Counted from the first letter of the stretch, positions 1 to 7,323 are shown. The stretch: DNA of 11,094 bases from Caldithrix sp. RBG_13_44_9 (GCA_001771055.1 MESS01000049.1:61201-72294); one strand, 5' to 3'. Made by a program: numbers and translations. The notes: generated from the letters alone by a model not told the origin.

Positions 1-1020
1 ATCGATTCCAACCAGTTTGATCACATATTCAATTTGATCAATCAGATCGTTCAGTTTACCGGCTGCAGCCGGAAATTCTGATTTCAATTTCTCATAATAT
101 TTTTCTGAGGCGGTATCTCCTTCGGAAAGCTTTTTTTCGGTCATATATTCAATGACCTGTTTACGGACTATCTCTCCCTGCCGGTTAAATTCCTTATTTA
201 GAAAATAGGAGCCAAACGGGATCTGGATCACTCCCCCATTTTTGGCAATAGCCTGAATCATCCTGTCATCCAGATTCCTCTCAAAATCCGGGATAAAAGT
301 CCGGCAGCCGGAATGCGAAGCGATCACCGGCGCTCGGGAAATGCTGATAATGTCCCAGAAAGCCTGGTCCGAAGCATGCGATACATCTATCATAATGCCC
401 AGGTCATTCATTTTTTCGATTACTCTTTTCCCAAACGGGCTCACTCCCTGCCAGTTCTTTTTCTCCTCAAAAGAGGAATCACAAATCCGGTTATTTTTGG
501 AATGGGTAAGAGTGATATAACGGACCCCCTTATCGAAAAAATATTTGACATTTTCCACATCATCTTCCAGAGCTGCGCCATTTTCAATCCCGATCCCTAG
601 CAGAATTTTGTCCGGAGAATTTAATTTTCTGGCTTCTGCAGCCGAAGTTATGACCTGAAACTTGTCCGGCCATTTGTTTTGCAGATCGAATATGAGGTCT
701 ATTTGCTGGTCCGCTTTCTCTTTTGCGCCTCCTTTTTCCTGCAGAGACGCCGGTATAAAAACTGCAAAAAAAGCAACATTCAGTCCGCCTGCCACGGCCC
801 GCGGATAATCGAAATGTCCTTTAGCAGTGCGCAAAGAAATATCCTCATAATTTTTACTTAAGCGATGAGGAACATCTAAATGAGAATCAAGAATCATAAT
901 TTTCTTGGCGATCTGCCTGGCTTTCATTATTCCCGCTTCCGGTTTTTTACCAGAATCCTGACATGATAATCCGGCAATGATGAGCAGGACACTAAGCATA
1001 AATGAAAGTTGAGATTTCAT
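1..1020 (-). CDS. M19 membrane dipeptidase, predicted lipoprotein; C-terminus beyond window edge
   Basis: The reading frame is open for 340 codons to the left edge, so the 3' end of the gene is missing. The product resembles peptidase family M19 (renal/membrane dipeptidase), metal-dependent enzymes that cleave dipeptides. Metal-ligand motifs appear in family order: HLD (H47, D49), IEN (E146), DVSH (H215) and SHSG (H236). The fragment stops at GID, just where the family's DHVGIGSDFDG segment would begin. Residues 1-20 are a basic and hydrophobic signal ending in GLSC, a loose lipobox with Cys20, so an outer-membrane or periplasmic lipoprotein is inferred. The start lies 11 bases after the upstream hydrolase stop; an in-frame ATG at 1029 is an alternative, and neither has a strong Shine-Dalgarno sequence. 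It is probably co-transcribed with the hydrolase. Family assignment is firm; the substrate (peptides, D-amino-acid dipeptides or another amide) cannot be told. Confidence 0.88.
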   Translation of the reverse strand, partial: MKSQLSFMLSVLLIIAGLSCQDSGKKPEAGIMKARQIAKKIMILDSHLDVPHRLSKNYEDISLRTAKGHFDYPRAVAGGLNVAFFAVFIPASLQEKGGAKEKADQQIDLIFDLQNKWPDKFQVITSAAEARKLNSPDKILLGIGIENGAALEDDVENVKYFFDKGVRYITLTHSKNNRICDSSFEEKKNWQGVSPFGKRVIEKMNDLGIMIDVSHASDQAFWDIISISRAPVIASHSGCRTFIPDFERNLDDRMIQAIAKNGGVIQIPFGSYFLNKEFNRQGEIVRKQVIEYMTEKKLSEGDTASEKYYEKLKSEFPAAAGKLNDLIDQIEYVIKLVGID

Positions 1021-1031
1021 TCCCGTCATCT

Positions 1032-1841
1032 TTACCGGTCTGGTCTGGTTACATTCAATTTTTCCAGGTATTCAGAAAGAAATGAGTTGAATAATTCCGG
1101 TTTTTCCAGATTACTCAGATGAGCCGCTTCATCGATAATTTTTAATTCTGAATCAGGAAGATTTTCAGCCATTCTTTTTGCATCCTCAACAGTAGTTAAT
1201 TCATCTCTCGATCCGGCGATCAGCAGCACCGGAAAACTCATTAAGGGAAGAAGGTCAAATGCATCACTCCGACTGGCCATGGCCTGTTGCGCGGAGACAA
1301 TCCCGGCCAGAGTGGATTCACCCATCAAACGGTGAGTGAATTCTATTAAGTCTCTATTCTCCTCTCCGGTCTTGGAGGTAAAAAATTTGATCAGATGCTG
1401 CTCATAAATGGGTCGTGGATCTTTGGTTTCAGATAAATTATGGATCATGCTCAATCTTCTTAAACGACCTGGTTCATCGTCTGCTGCAGCGCGGGTATTT
1501 GCTAAAACCAAGCCGGCAAATATATCCGGCGATTTCCGGAATAGCGAAAAAGCAATATAGCCTCCCATACTAAGTCCAATAAATACTGCTTTTTTTATGT
1601 GAAGTTGTTTTATCAGTAACATCAGATCTTCAGTATAGATTTCCATGTTCAGGATAGCTCTCAGCAACGGACTTTTACCAAAGCCCGGGAGATCAGGAGC
1701 GATATAGCCGATATTCCGTGCTCGTAAAAATTCCATTTGCGGTTGCCACATCTGATGATTCAAAGGAAAAGCATGTAGAAATATTATTGGAATCCCCGGG
1801 AAATGCATATCAAAATTTATCTTTGAATCAATAAAAATCAT
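1032..1841 (-). CDS. Alpha/beta-fold hydrolase
   Basis: This is a 269-residue single-domain alpha/beta hydrolase, the normal length for the fold. The oxyanion-hole segment HAFPL (residues 23-27) is followed by the nucleophile elbow GLSMGG (Ser91), an acidic residue in GSRDE (Asp213) and the histidine in AAHLS (His241), a complete Ser-Asp-His triad. It has no signal peptide and is expected to be cytosolic. The HxFPL...W and SNLEKPE segments resemble the broad group holding 3-oxoadipate enol-lactonases, RsbQ-like hydrolases and small esterases, but nothing here fixes the substrate. The ATG is preceded by AAGGAA at about 9 bases. The gene begins 27 bases after the TPR gene stop and ends just before the dipeptidase, so the three genes probably share a transcript. 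A link to signalling, as in RsbQ, is only a guess from the neighbouring STAND-like protein. Confidence 0.88.
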   Translation of the reverse strand: MIFIDSKINFDMHFPGIPIIFLHAFPLNHQMWQPQMEFLRARNIGYIAPDLPGFGKSPLLRAILNMEIYTEDLMLLIKQLHIKKAVFIGLSMGGYIAFSLFRKSPDIFAGLVLANTRAAADDEPGRLRRLSMIHNLSETKDPRPIYEQHLIKFFTSKTGEENRDLIEFTHRLMGESTLAGIVSAQQAMASRSDAFDLLPLMSFPVLLIAGSRDELTTVEDAKRMAENLPDSELKIIDEAAHLSNLEKPELFNSFLSEYLEKLNVTRPDR

Positions 1842-1868
1842 TTTAAAAAATTCCTTTTTTCTTCTGAA

Positions 1869-4670
1869 TTATTTTTTGCATTGGACCAGTATGTCCACAT
1901 GAGTTTTGGACTCCAGGAATTGGGTACCCAGAATTTCATCGCCGAAATTTTCAGCCATTGACTTGATATAACGACAGGCCCTTTGATACCGCAATTGTGA
2001 TTGTTTTTGATTTTCAGTAGATCCGCTTTGCCGGGCTTGTTCACATAGGATCAGATATTTAATCTGCGGGAAATTCCAGCTGGATGATAAGGCCAGGCCT
2101 TTTTTAAGGGAATCTTTGGCAGCGGTTATATTCTGCAGTCTGAATTCAGCCATTCCCCGAAGGTAATAACCCGAAGTTTGATACCGTGGTATTTTTTTTG
2201 ATTTGGACAGAAGTTGTTGTACTACCCGCAGGGCCTGTGTCTGGCGGTCCCTGTTAATCAGCCAGATCGTTAGATAAAATAAGTAGTTCAGGTAATCAAT
2301 CAGATTAAAATTCAAGTTGAGGATTCGTTTTGATTCACTGAGAAGTCGCCGGGCTTTATCCATTCTTTTTTGGCGGATCTCATAATAACTGAGATATAAC
2401 CTTACCAGAAATCTCAGATGGTTTTTTTGCTGTCGGTCTGCCCACTCCTGAACCTCACCGAGTGACTCAAATGCCTTTAAAAAATTGTGTACCAGAAGAT
2501 AAAGATGACCCAGGTGCAGTTTAATCTCATTCATTTGCTCCAGGAATTCCTTTTTCACAGCCTGTTCTAAAGCAGAGTTTAATATTCGCAAAGCATTTCC
2601 ATATAATGCCTGTTCTTTATAGATCAGGGCTAATTGGATCAGGGTCTGGATGAACAGATCCGGACGTTGAAGAACATAATTTTCTTTGCTGGCCCGCGTT
2701 AACTGTTCGAGCGCGGAATGCCATTTCCCTCGCTGGGCATAAATCTCTCCAAGGTAAAAGGCAAGCTGTACTTTTAATTTGGGCTGGTAGAGGTGAGCGA
2801 GCAGCTGCTGTAATTCGATGCAATCTCTCAATGCTTTATCAAAGGCTTTGTTCTGCAATAATAAATGTATTTTATCACGCAGCAGCACTGCCCGAAGCTC
2901 TCTAAAAACAGTCTCTCTGGTCGATACTACTAGTATTTGTTGAATTAATTCCAGTTGCTGTTGGAAATTTTCTCTCAGTAAGTTTTTTAATTTAAAATAG
3001 AGCTGAAACAAATCTGCCGAATTTCCGGTCTCGCGATAAGAGATCAATGCTTTGCGATAGTGTTGAATGGCCGGCAAACTATGGGCCAAATTCACTTCTA
3101 TATCTCCCAACAATTCATAACACTGTCCGATGATCCGGGGATGACAAAACTTCTTTACCCGGGTTTCCCGGATGAGGTAGCGTGCCTCCTGATAGGAATC
3201 CATTTCTACCAGAGCCTTCGCCATCTTCAAATTGATCTCCAACCATTTAGATTTGGCAAATAGCTCATTTTCGCGTTCATGGACATAAAAAGTTGACCGG
3301 TATTTCTTCAGTATTTCAAAAGCATTTTCATAACTTCGGATATACAGATAGGTATCACCTAACAATTCTAGAAGTTGAGCAATATGAGGCAGTACCGTGG
3401 TTCCTGAATCGGAAATCCTTATCACAAAATATAAGCGGTCAGCAGCCTTAAGATATTGACCTTTACTCAAAAAGTAACGACCTTCTTTCTCGGCAAGAAT
3501 TGTGGCCAGCTCAGTTTCATGACAGCGATGCAGTAATTCCGACAACAGGTAAACCCGCTGTAATTCACCATTCACCTGCATTTGCGCTATCGGAATTAAG
3601 ATGTCCGATAATTCTTCAACCGGAATTTCCCTCTTCACCCATTTGGTAAAATGGTGCTGATGCACTCTGATACAGCTCTCTCCTTCATGATGGATGTATC
3701 CCATGATACCCAGCTCCACCCATCTTTTATAAAAATTATTTTTAAAATTAAAATGGCGGACTATGTTGATAAAATCCTGTTCGGGGATTGGCTCATCCAG
3801 GAGGGTCAAAGAAGCCAGAATTTTTGCGGCTGTTTTTTCTTCAGTTTGATAAAAGCGATGGAAAATCTCCTCCCAACTTTCAGGTATTTTTAATTTCTGA
3901 AGGTTTTTTAAGTTTATAAATTCTTGTTGATTTTTTTGCAGGATAGAGCGATATATGGATGCTAAAAGTAAGGTAATTTTTAAAGGATTGCCGGCAGTTT
4001 TAAGATAACAGTGATTGGTGACCAGGCGGGCATTAACAACCGAAGTATTACAAAATTTCTGGATGGCTTTCTCGACGGAATGAATCGACAGTTTTGACAG
4101 GAGCACCTCCTGAGCAGCAGGTATCGATTGCTTGAGGGATCGATCCCTGTCCCGGGAAAACACCATCTGAACCGGTAACTCCTGAAAATTATTGAGAAAC
4201 TCGAGCAGTTTTTCAAAATCTTGCTGATCCAGCTGATCAACATTTTCCAGGATGATGAAAAAGGAAACATTTTTGGCATGAAAGGCCAAAAATTCAAGAT
4301 ATATCTCCAAATACCAGTCAATATAATTCTCCGCCACTTTTGGAAAATTTTCCAGTTTGTGGCGGATATATTTTTGATGGCTCCTGGAAAAACCGGAAAG
4401 ATATTGTTCAAATTCTGGCAAGTTATTTAAATAGAATTTAAATGATTCAAATAAAAAAGAATCGGTACTGAAATCCTGAATAGAAAAATCCAACTCATTT
4501 AAAATGATCTTCTCCAGAGGATAATGAGAAACATAAAACTGGATCCAGTCATGTTTAGTGATTCCCTTTTCTCCGATAAAGATGATCTTGTAACTTTCTT
4601 TTGGGGGGAAATCAGACGAGAGATTTTTCAGTTCTTCCAGAATCTGAGAATTAAACCAGTAGTTTTCCAC
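1869..4670 (-). CDS. Large STAND-like (degenerate P-loop) NTPase-TPR repeat protein
   Basis: This 933-residue protein has the architecture of MalT/AfsR/STAND regulators but no recognisable effector or DNA-binding domain. Residues 28-40 hold a P-loop-like turn (GEKGITKH) lacking the final Gly-Lys-Ser/Thr of a real Walker A motif. Residues 136-145 resemble Walker B but read ILEN where Asp is expected. Residues 168-173 look like the following sensor strand (MVFSRD). GNPL at 227-230 matches the GxP motif of STAND NTPases. Residues 265-345 look like a winged-helix linker. From about 385 to 930 run roughly a dozen TPR-like helical hairpins (for example LGDIEVNLAHSLPAIQHYRKA and LALIYKEQALYGNALRILNSA). 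No signal peptide or membrane segment is seen. The only canonical start is GTG, since an in-frame TGA lies six codons upstream; AAGGA sits 11 bases before it. It is inferred to be a scaffold or signalling protein, perhaps without NTPase activity. Confidence 0.8.
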   Translation of the reverse strand: MENYWFNSQILEELKNLSSDFPPKESYKIIFIGEKGITKHDWIQFYVSHYPLEKIILNELDFSIQDFSTDSFLFESFKFYLNNLPEFEQYLSGFSRSHQKYIRHKLENFPKVAENYIDWYLEIYLEFLAFHAKNVSFFIILENVDQLDQQDFEKLLEFLNNFQELPVQMVFSRDRDRSLKQSIPAAQEVLLSKLSIHSVEKAIQKFCNTSVVNARLVTNHCYLKTAGNPLKITLLLASIYRSILQKNQQEFINLKNLQKLKIPESWEEIFHRFYQTEEKTAAKILASLTLLDEPIPEQDFINIVRHFNFKNNFYKRWVELGIMGYIHHEGESCIRVHQHHFTKWVKREIPVEELSDILIPIAQMQVNGELQRVYLLSELLHRCHETELATILAEKEGRYFLSKGQYLKAADRLYFVIRISDSGTTVLPHIAQLLELLGDTYLYIRSYENAFEILKKYRSTFYVHERENELFAKSKWLEINLKMAKALVEMDSYQEARYLIRETRVKKFCHPRIIGQCYELLGDIEVNLAHSLPAIQHYRKALISYRETGNSADLFQLYFKLKNLLRENFQQQLELIQQILVVSTRETVFRELRAVLLRDKIHLLLQNKAFDKALRDCIELQQLLAHLYQPKLKVQLAFYLGEIYAQRGKWHSALEQLTRASKENYVLQRPDLFIQTLIQLALIYKEQALYGNALRILNSALEQAVKKEFLEQMNEIKLHLGHLYLLVHNFLKAFESLGEVQEWADRQQKNHLRFLVRLYLSYYEIRQKRMDKARRLLSESKRILNLNFNLIDYLNYLFYLTIWLINRDRQTQALRVVQQLLSKSKKIPRYQTSGYYLRGMAEFRLQNITAAKDSLKKGLALSSSWNFPQIKYLILCEQARQSGSTENQKQSQLRYQRACRYIKSMAENFGDEILGTQFLESKTHVDILVQCKK

Positions 4671-4760
4671 AATAATACTTGTCCTTTCTCATTTAACGAT
4701 CGATTCTTTCATTCATCTTCTCACCGGCTGGTGCTCAAAAAGATAACAGATACCCCGCGA

Positions 4761-4789
4761 ATTATCAGTATTCTTCAAGTAATAACCAA
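4761..4789 (-). promoter_or_regulatory. Candidate sigma70-type promoter for the TPR-hydrolase-dipeptidase operon
   Basis: In the 147-base gap between the tryptophanase stop and the TPR start, the minus strand shows TTGGTT, a 17-base spacer, then GATAAT. The -10 element matches TATAAT at five of six positions; the -35 matches only its TTG. It lies about 90 bases upstream of the GTG start. No other feature is visible in the gap, and no clear terminator follows the tryptophanase gene, so read-through is also possible. Confidence 0.3.
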
Positions 4790-4817
4790 TTCTTGAACAG
4801 GCTCATTCTCAGAAATA

Positions 4818-6194
4818 CTACTCAATTTCCTTTAATACTGCTGTAAAGTGTCTTAAAAATGGCGGTTCATAGACCAGCTTTAAACCTTTAAGTTGTTCTC
4901 TTTTTTTACTGATGGCAATCACAGCTTCGGCTACATATTCCAGATGTGAAGCTGAATAAACCCGGCGTGGGATAGTCAGCCTTACCAATTCCAGCTTGGG
5001 ATAGATCCAGCGGCCGGTTTTGGGATTTTTTGTGGCAAACATTAAACTGCCAATTTCCACCGCCCGGATACCGGCTTGCCGGTAAAGAGCCACCGTCAAC
5101 GCCTGGCCCGGGAATTGAGATTGGGGTATTTGAGGAATGAATTTTTTTACATCGATGTAAACCGCATGCCCACCGATAGGTTGTACCACCGGAATTTGGG
5201 CAGCTATTAAAAGATTTCCCAGATAGGCGGTGTGTTGAATACGATACGACAAGTAGTCTTCTTCCAGCACTTCATATAAACCTCTGGCCATGGCTTCCAG
5301 ATCACGTCCTGCCAGTCCTCCATAGGTAGGAAATCCTTCCCGGAGAATAAGCAGATTCTGCAATTTCTGGAATAGTTTTTCATCTTTAAGAGCAATAAAA
5401 CCGCCAATATTGACCAACGCATCTTTCTTGGCACTTACCCAGCAGCCATCTGCATAGGAGAACATTTCTTTCACAATCTGTTTTATCTTAGTTTTTCCAT
5501 ATGCTTTTTCCCGCATTTTAATGAAATATGCGTTCTCGGCAAACCTGGCTGCATCCAGGAAGAACAATAATCTATTCCTGCGACAGAATTCAGCAACCTG
5601 GCGGATATTTTCCATCGATACTGGCTGCCCTCCACCACTGTTGTTGGTGATGGTCAGACAAACCAGCGGTATCTTATTTTTACCATACCGTTTATAAACC
5701 TGATTTAATTTCTGAAGGTCCAGATTTCCCTTGAAAGGATGTTTTAATTCAGAATTTAATCCTTCTTCAATCACACAATCTTCCGCCCGGGCTCCCAGGT
5801 ACTCAATGTTTGCGCGGGTGGTATCAAAGTGAATATTACTCGGAACCACGTCATTTTTTGACAATAAAGTAGAGAATAAAATATTCTCGGCCGCCCGGCC
5901 CTGATGAGTAGGTAAAATGTAATCATAACCCATGATATCATGGATGGTCTCTTTGAGGTGAAAAAAATTCCGGCAGCCAGCGTATGATTCATCACCTTGC
6001 ATTAAACCCGCCCATTGATAATCACTCATGGCCGAGGTTCCTGAATCTGTGAGAAGATCAATAAATATTTTTTCAGCCGGCAATTTAAAAATATTAAATC
6101 CCGCAGCTCTGATTAACTTTTCTCTCTCTTGTCTGCTGACTAATTTAACCGGCTCAACTACTTTAATCCGAAAAGGTTCAAGGGGTCTTTTCAT
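4818..6194 (-). CDS. tnaA: Tryptophanase (tryptophan indole-lyase)
   Basis: A PLP-dependent beta-eliminating lyase splitting L-tryptophan into indole, pyruvate and ammonia. Hallmarks of the tryptophanase/tyrosine phenol-lyase family are present: EPFRIKVVEP, IDLLTDSGT, THQGR, DAARFAENAYFIK, the PLP lysine in SAKKD, and EGFPTYGGL. Specificity markers favour tryptophanase. HFDTT carries the Asp equivalent to E. coli TnaA Asp137 (Thr in tyrosine phenol-lyase). LRHFTA carries the His equivalent to His463 (Phe in the lyase). AVEIGS lacks the Arg381 of tyrosine phenol-lyase. The MSDYQWAGLM segment is phenol-lyase-like, so the protein is somewhat mosaic. The second ATG was chosen because AAAGGA lies 6 bases before it; the ATG at 6200 abuts that site. 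From there the product is 458 residues, the usual length. No Trp permease is adjacent. The role is probably tryptophan catabolism or indole release. Confidence 0.9.
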   Translation of the reverse strand: MKRPLEPFRIKVVEPVKLVSRQEREKLIRAAGFNIFKLPAEKIFIDLLTDSGTSAMSDYQWAGLMQGDESYAGCRNFFHLKETIHDIMGYDYILPTHQGRAAENILFSTLLSKNDVVPSNIHFDTTRANIEYLGARAEDCVIEEGLNSELKHPFKGNLDLQKLNQVYKRYGKNKIPLVCLTITNNSGGGQPVSMENIRQVAEFCRRNRLLFFLDAARFAENAYFIKMREKAYGKTKIKQIVKEMFSYADGCWVSAKKDALVNIGGFIALKDEKLFQKLQNLLILREGFPTYGGLAGRDLEAMARGLYEVLEEDYLSYRIQHTAYLGNLLIAAQIPVVQPIGGHAVYIDVKKFIPQIPQSQFPGQALTVALYRQAGIRAVEIGSLMFATKNPKTGRWIYPKLELVRLTIPRRVYSASHLEYVAEAVIAISKKREQLKGLKLVYEPPFLRHFTAVLKEIE

Positions 6195-6200
6195 GACCAT

Positions 6201-6206
6201 TCCTTT
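6201..6206 (-). promoter_or_regulatory. Shine-Dalgarno site that decides the tnaA start
   Basis: AAAGGA on the minus strand lies 6 bases before ATG 6194 but directly touches ATG 6200. It therefore favours the downstream start, giving a protein that begins MKRPLEPF, in register with the usual N-terminus of the family. Confidence 0.6.
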
Positions 6207-6209
6207 CCA

Positions 6210-6224
6210 GGGATAATAGATCCC
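6210..6224. repeat. Short inverted repeat just upstream of the tnaA ribosome-binding site
   Basis: GGGAT, a 5-base spacer and ATCCC form a perfect 5-base palindrome 3 bases upstream of the tnaA Shine-Dalgarno sequence. It could be a small operator or an mRNA hairpin at the translation start. It is short enough to be chance. Confidence 0.25.
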
Positions 6225-6295
6225 AGTTTTTTATCTGCTGTCGATAATACTATGTGAGGATACGACACTGAAGTAACAGGATTGTCTTAAAAAAA

Positions 6296-6676
6296 TTACA
6301 TCCACCGATCGAGAACTTTTTTTAGTTTATCCATGGAAAAAGGTTTGGCCAGGAACGATGCACCATCTCTTTCAATAATTTGATGTAATTCATCCGTAAC
6401 ATTAAATCCACTGGTAAATATTACTTTACCTTTATATTCCGGGTGAAGCACAACTATATCTTTATACAGATCGATGCCAGGGCGATCCGGAAGAGTAAGA
6501 TCGATGATAAACAGGTCGTATTCATGATGAACAAGAATATTTTTCGCCTGTTGGGCAGTATCGGCCACTGAGCCTTCAAAGCCAAAAACTTCCAGCAGGT
6601 TAACAAACACTGCCGAGAGATCGGGCTCATCTTCGATAATCAATACCTGTTTTTTTACCTTGGTCCTTTTTTCCAA
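6296..6676 (-). CDS. Stand-alone response-regulator receiver (REC) domain protein
   Basis: This 126-residue protein is a single CheY-like receiver domain with no output domain. The acidic pocket is E15, D16 and E17 (IIEDE), the phosphoacceptor is Asp59 in FIIDLTLPD, the switch position is Thr88-Ser89 (IFTSG), and the conserved lysine is Lys111 in LAKPFS. All residues needed for phosphorylation are present, so it should work as a phosphorelay intermediate (Spo0F/CheY type) or a diffusible effector in the cytoplasm. No histidine kinase lies nearby, so it is an orphan in this window. The start is TTG with CAGG about 8 bases upstream, a weak site; no better in-frame ATG precedes the first beta strand. 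It is separated from tatA by the operon terminator and from tnaA by about 100 bases. Whether it regulates the tryptophanase gene is unknown. Confidence 0.88.
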   Translation of the reverse strand: MEKRTKVKKQVLIIEDEPDLSAVFVNLLEVFGFEGSVADTAQQAKNILVHHEYDLFIIDLTLPDRPGIDLYKDIVVLHPEYKGKVIFTSGFNVTDELHQIIERDGASFLAKPFSMDKLKKVLDRWM

Positions 6677-6821
6677 ATATTCTACCTGATTTCTATTTCC
6701 TTTTCACTGAATCGAAAAATTTAAAAATTGGTGATATTCTGTCAGTAAGCATTTGTATTTTTGTTCAAAGCTGAAACGAATTTAATTCTGCCAGGAATAC
6801 TTATTAATTTTCACTTATCCA
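6677..6821. other. Upstream region of the receiver-domain gene, no gene seen
   Basis: AT-rich DNA between the operon terminator and the receiver-domain gene. No coding frame, tRNA or strong repeat is visible. It presumably holds the promoter of the receiver gene, but no pair of -35/-10 hexamers stands out clearly. Confidence 0.4.
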
Positions 6822-6864
6822 AAAAATGCCCGCTGCGAGAAAATTGGATGGTCGCAGTACGGGC
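6822..6864 (-). terminator. Intrinsic terminator of the purB-to-tatA operon
   Basis: On the minus strand GCCCG and GCGA pair with TCGC and CGGGC, separated by a small internal loop (TACT against AG) and a 13-base apical loop. The stem is followed by A and a run of six T. It lies about 145 bases after the tatA stop and before the receiver-domain gene, where the operon should end. Confidence 0.7.
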
Positions 6865-6931
6865 ATAATCTTCCAAATTTCCCAAACTGATCTTGAAGTG
6901 TTATCAAAAGGCGCTAAATCTCAGTCTATTT

Positions 6932-7017
6932 TGCCGGGTAAAATTCTACCCCCTATCAGATCTGATTCGATGATCCGGCAAAAAAACTGAATAACTAGCT
7001 GACAGTTGTTACCCGGC
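6932..7017 (-). repeat. Competing inverted repeats at the tatA 3' end
   Basis: GCCGGGTAA at 7017-7009 (minus strand; its TAA is the tatA stop) is perfectly complementary to TTACCCGGC at 6941-6933. Between them TGCCGG at 6980-6975 can pair with CCGGCA at 6937-6932, which uses the same 3' arm, so the two hairpins exclude each other. A third weak hairpin, AACTG/CAGTT (7007-7003 with 6989-6985), runs into a T tract. The arrangement is seen directly; a role in attenuation or mRNA 3'-end protection is inference. Confidence 0.45.
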
Positions 7018-7257
7018 GTAGGGTTCTGAATCCTTGTTCTTGGTACCAGATTCTTTCTTTTCTTCAGGAATTCTTTTTTCTTTCGGTAAATCCTCTTTGG
7101 TCACATCCAATTCACTCTTAATATTCTGGGTGGCATTTTTAAATTCATTTATCGAGCGACCTAGAGAGCGGGCCAGTTCTGGCAGTCTTTTAGCACCAAA
7201 TAAAATAAGAATGATCAGAAAGATGACCAATAATTCCGGGGGACCAATTCCAAACAT
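7009..7257 (-). CDS. tatA: Sec-independent protein translocase TatA/E-type subunit
   Basis: TatA oligomerises in the cytoplasmic membrane with TatC to move folded twin-arginine proteins. The 82-residue product has the family layout: a short N-terminus (MFGIGPPELL), one membrane helix at residues 5-20, the hinge FGAKRLPEL (20-28) with the conserved Phe-Gly, an amphipathic helix to about residue 44 (ARSLGRSINEFK), then a charged, low-complexity tail. Its length suits TatA rather than the longer TatB. The ATG at 7257 has AAGGAG 6 bases upstream. A TTG start at 7272 would add five residues but would place that same AAGGAG inside the coding sequence. It is the last gene of the operon, 66 bases after the DUF4321-type gene. 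No tatC is in the window. Confidence 0.9.
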   Translation of the reverse strand: MFGIGPPELLVIFLIILILFGAKRLPELARSLGRSINEFKNATQNIKSELDVTKEDLPKEKRIPEEKKESGTKNKDSEPYAG

Positions 7258-7263
7258 ATCATA

Positions 7264-7269
7264 CTCCTT
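7264..7269 (-). promoter_or_regulatory. Shine-Dalgarno site that decides the tatA start
   Basis: AAGGAG on the minus strand lies 6 bases before ATG 7257. This supports the start that gives the canonical MFGIG N-terminus over the in-frame TTG at 7272. Confidence 0.65.
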
Positions 7270-7323
7270 CAAGATATAAAATGTAAATTACCCAATCATA
7301 TCCATGGGTTTAACTATAAATAA

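Noticed and set aside
313..861. Two plus-strand open frames (313-600 and 679-861)
   Set aside because: They lie opposite the dipeptidase frame, which has all metal-ligand motifs in order; their products show no recognisable family.
3980..4411. 143-codon minus-strand open frame within the TPR gene, and smaller frames there (1838-2044, 2617-2823, 3060-3263, 3651-3893, 4221-4430, 4524-4796)
   Set aside because: Alternate-frame shadows; the 933-residue frame has continuous helical-repeat character throughout.
4818..6194. Tyrosine phenol-lyase as the identity of the PLP enzyme
   Set aside because: The Asp, His and missing-Arg positions match tryptophanase at the three main specificity sites.
6210..6232. 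Plus-strand intrinsic terminator (GGGAT hairpin followed by a T run)
   Set aside because: The stem is only 5 bases and no plus-strand gene lies upstream to be terminated.
7258..7272. TTG at 7272 as the tatA start
   Set aside because: AAGGAG at the ideal distance from ATG 7257 and the canonical MFGIG N-terminus favour the later start.
7290..7309. ACCCA...TGGGT inverted repeat between the DUF4321-type gene and tatA
   Set aside because: Only 5 bases with a 10-base loop and no T tract; expected by chance in this much sequence.
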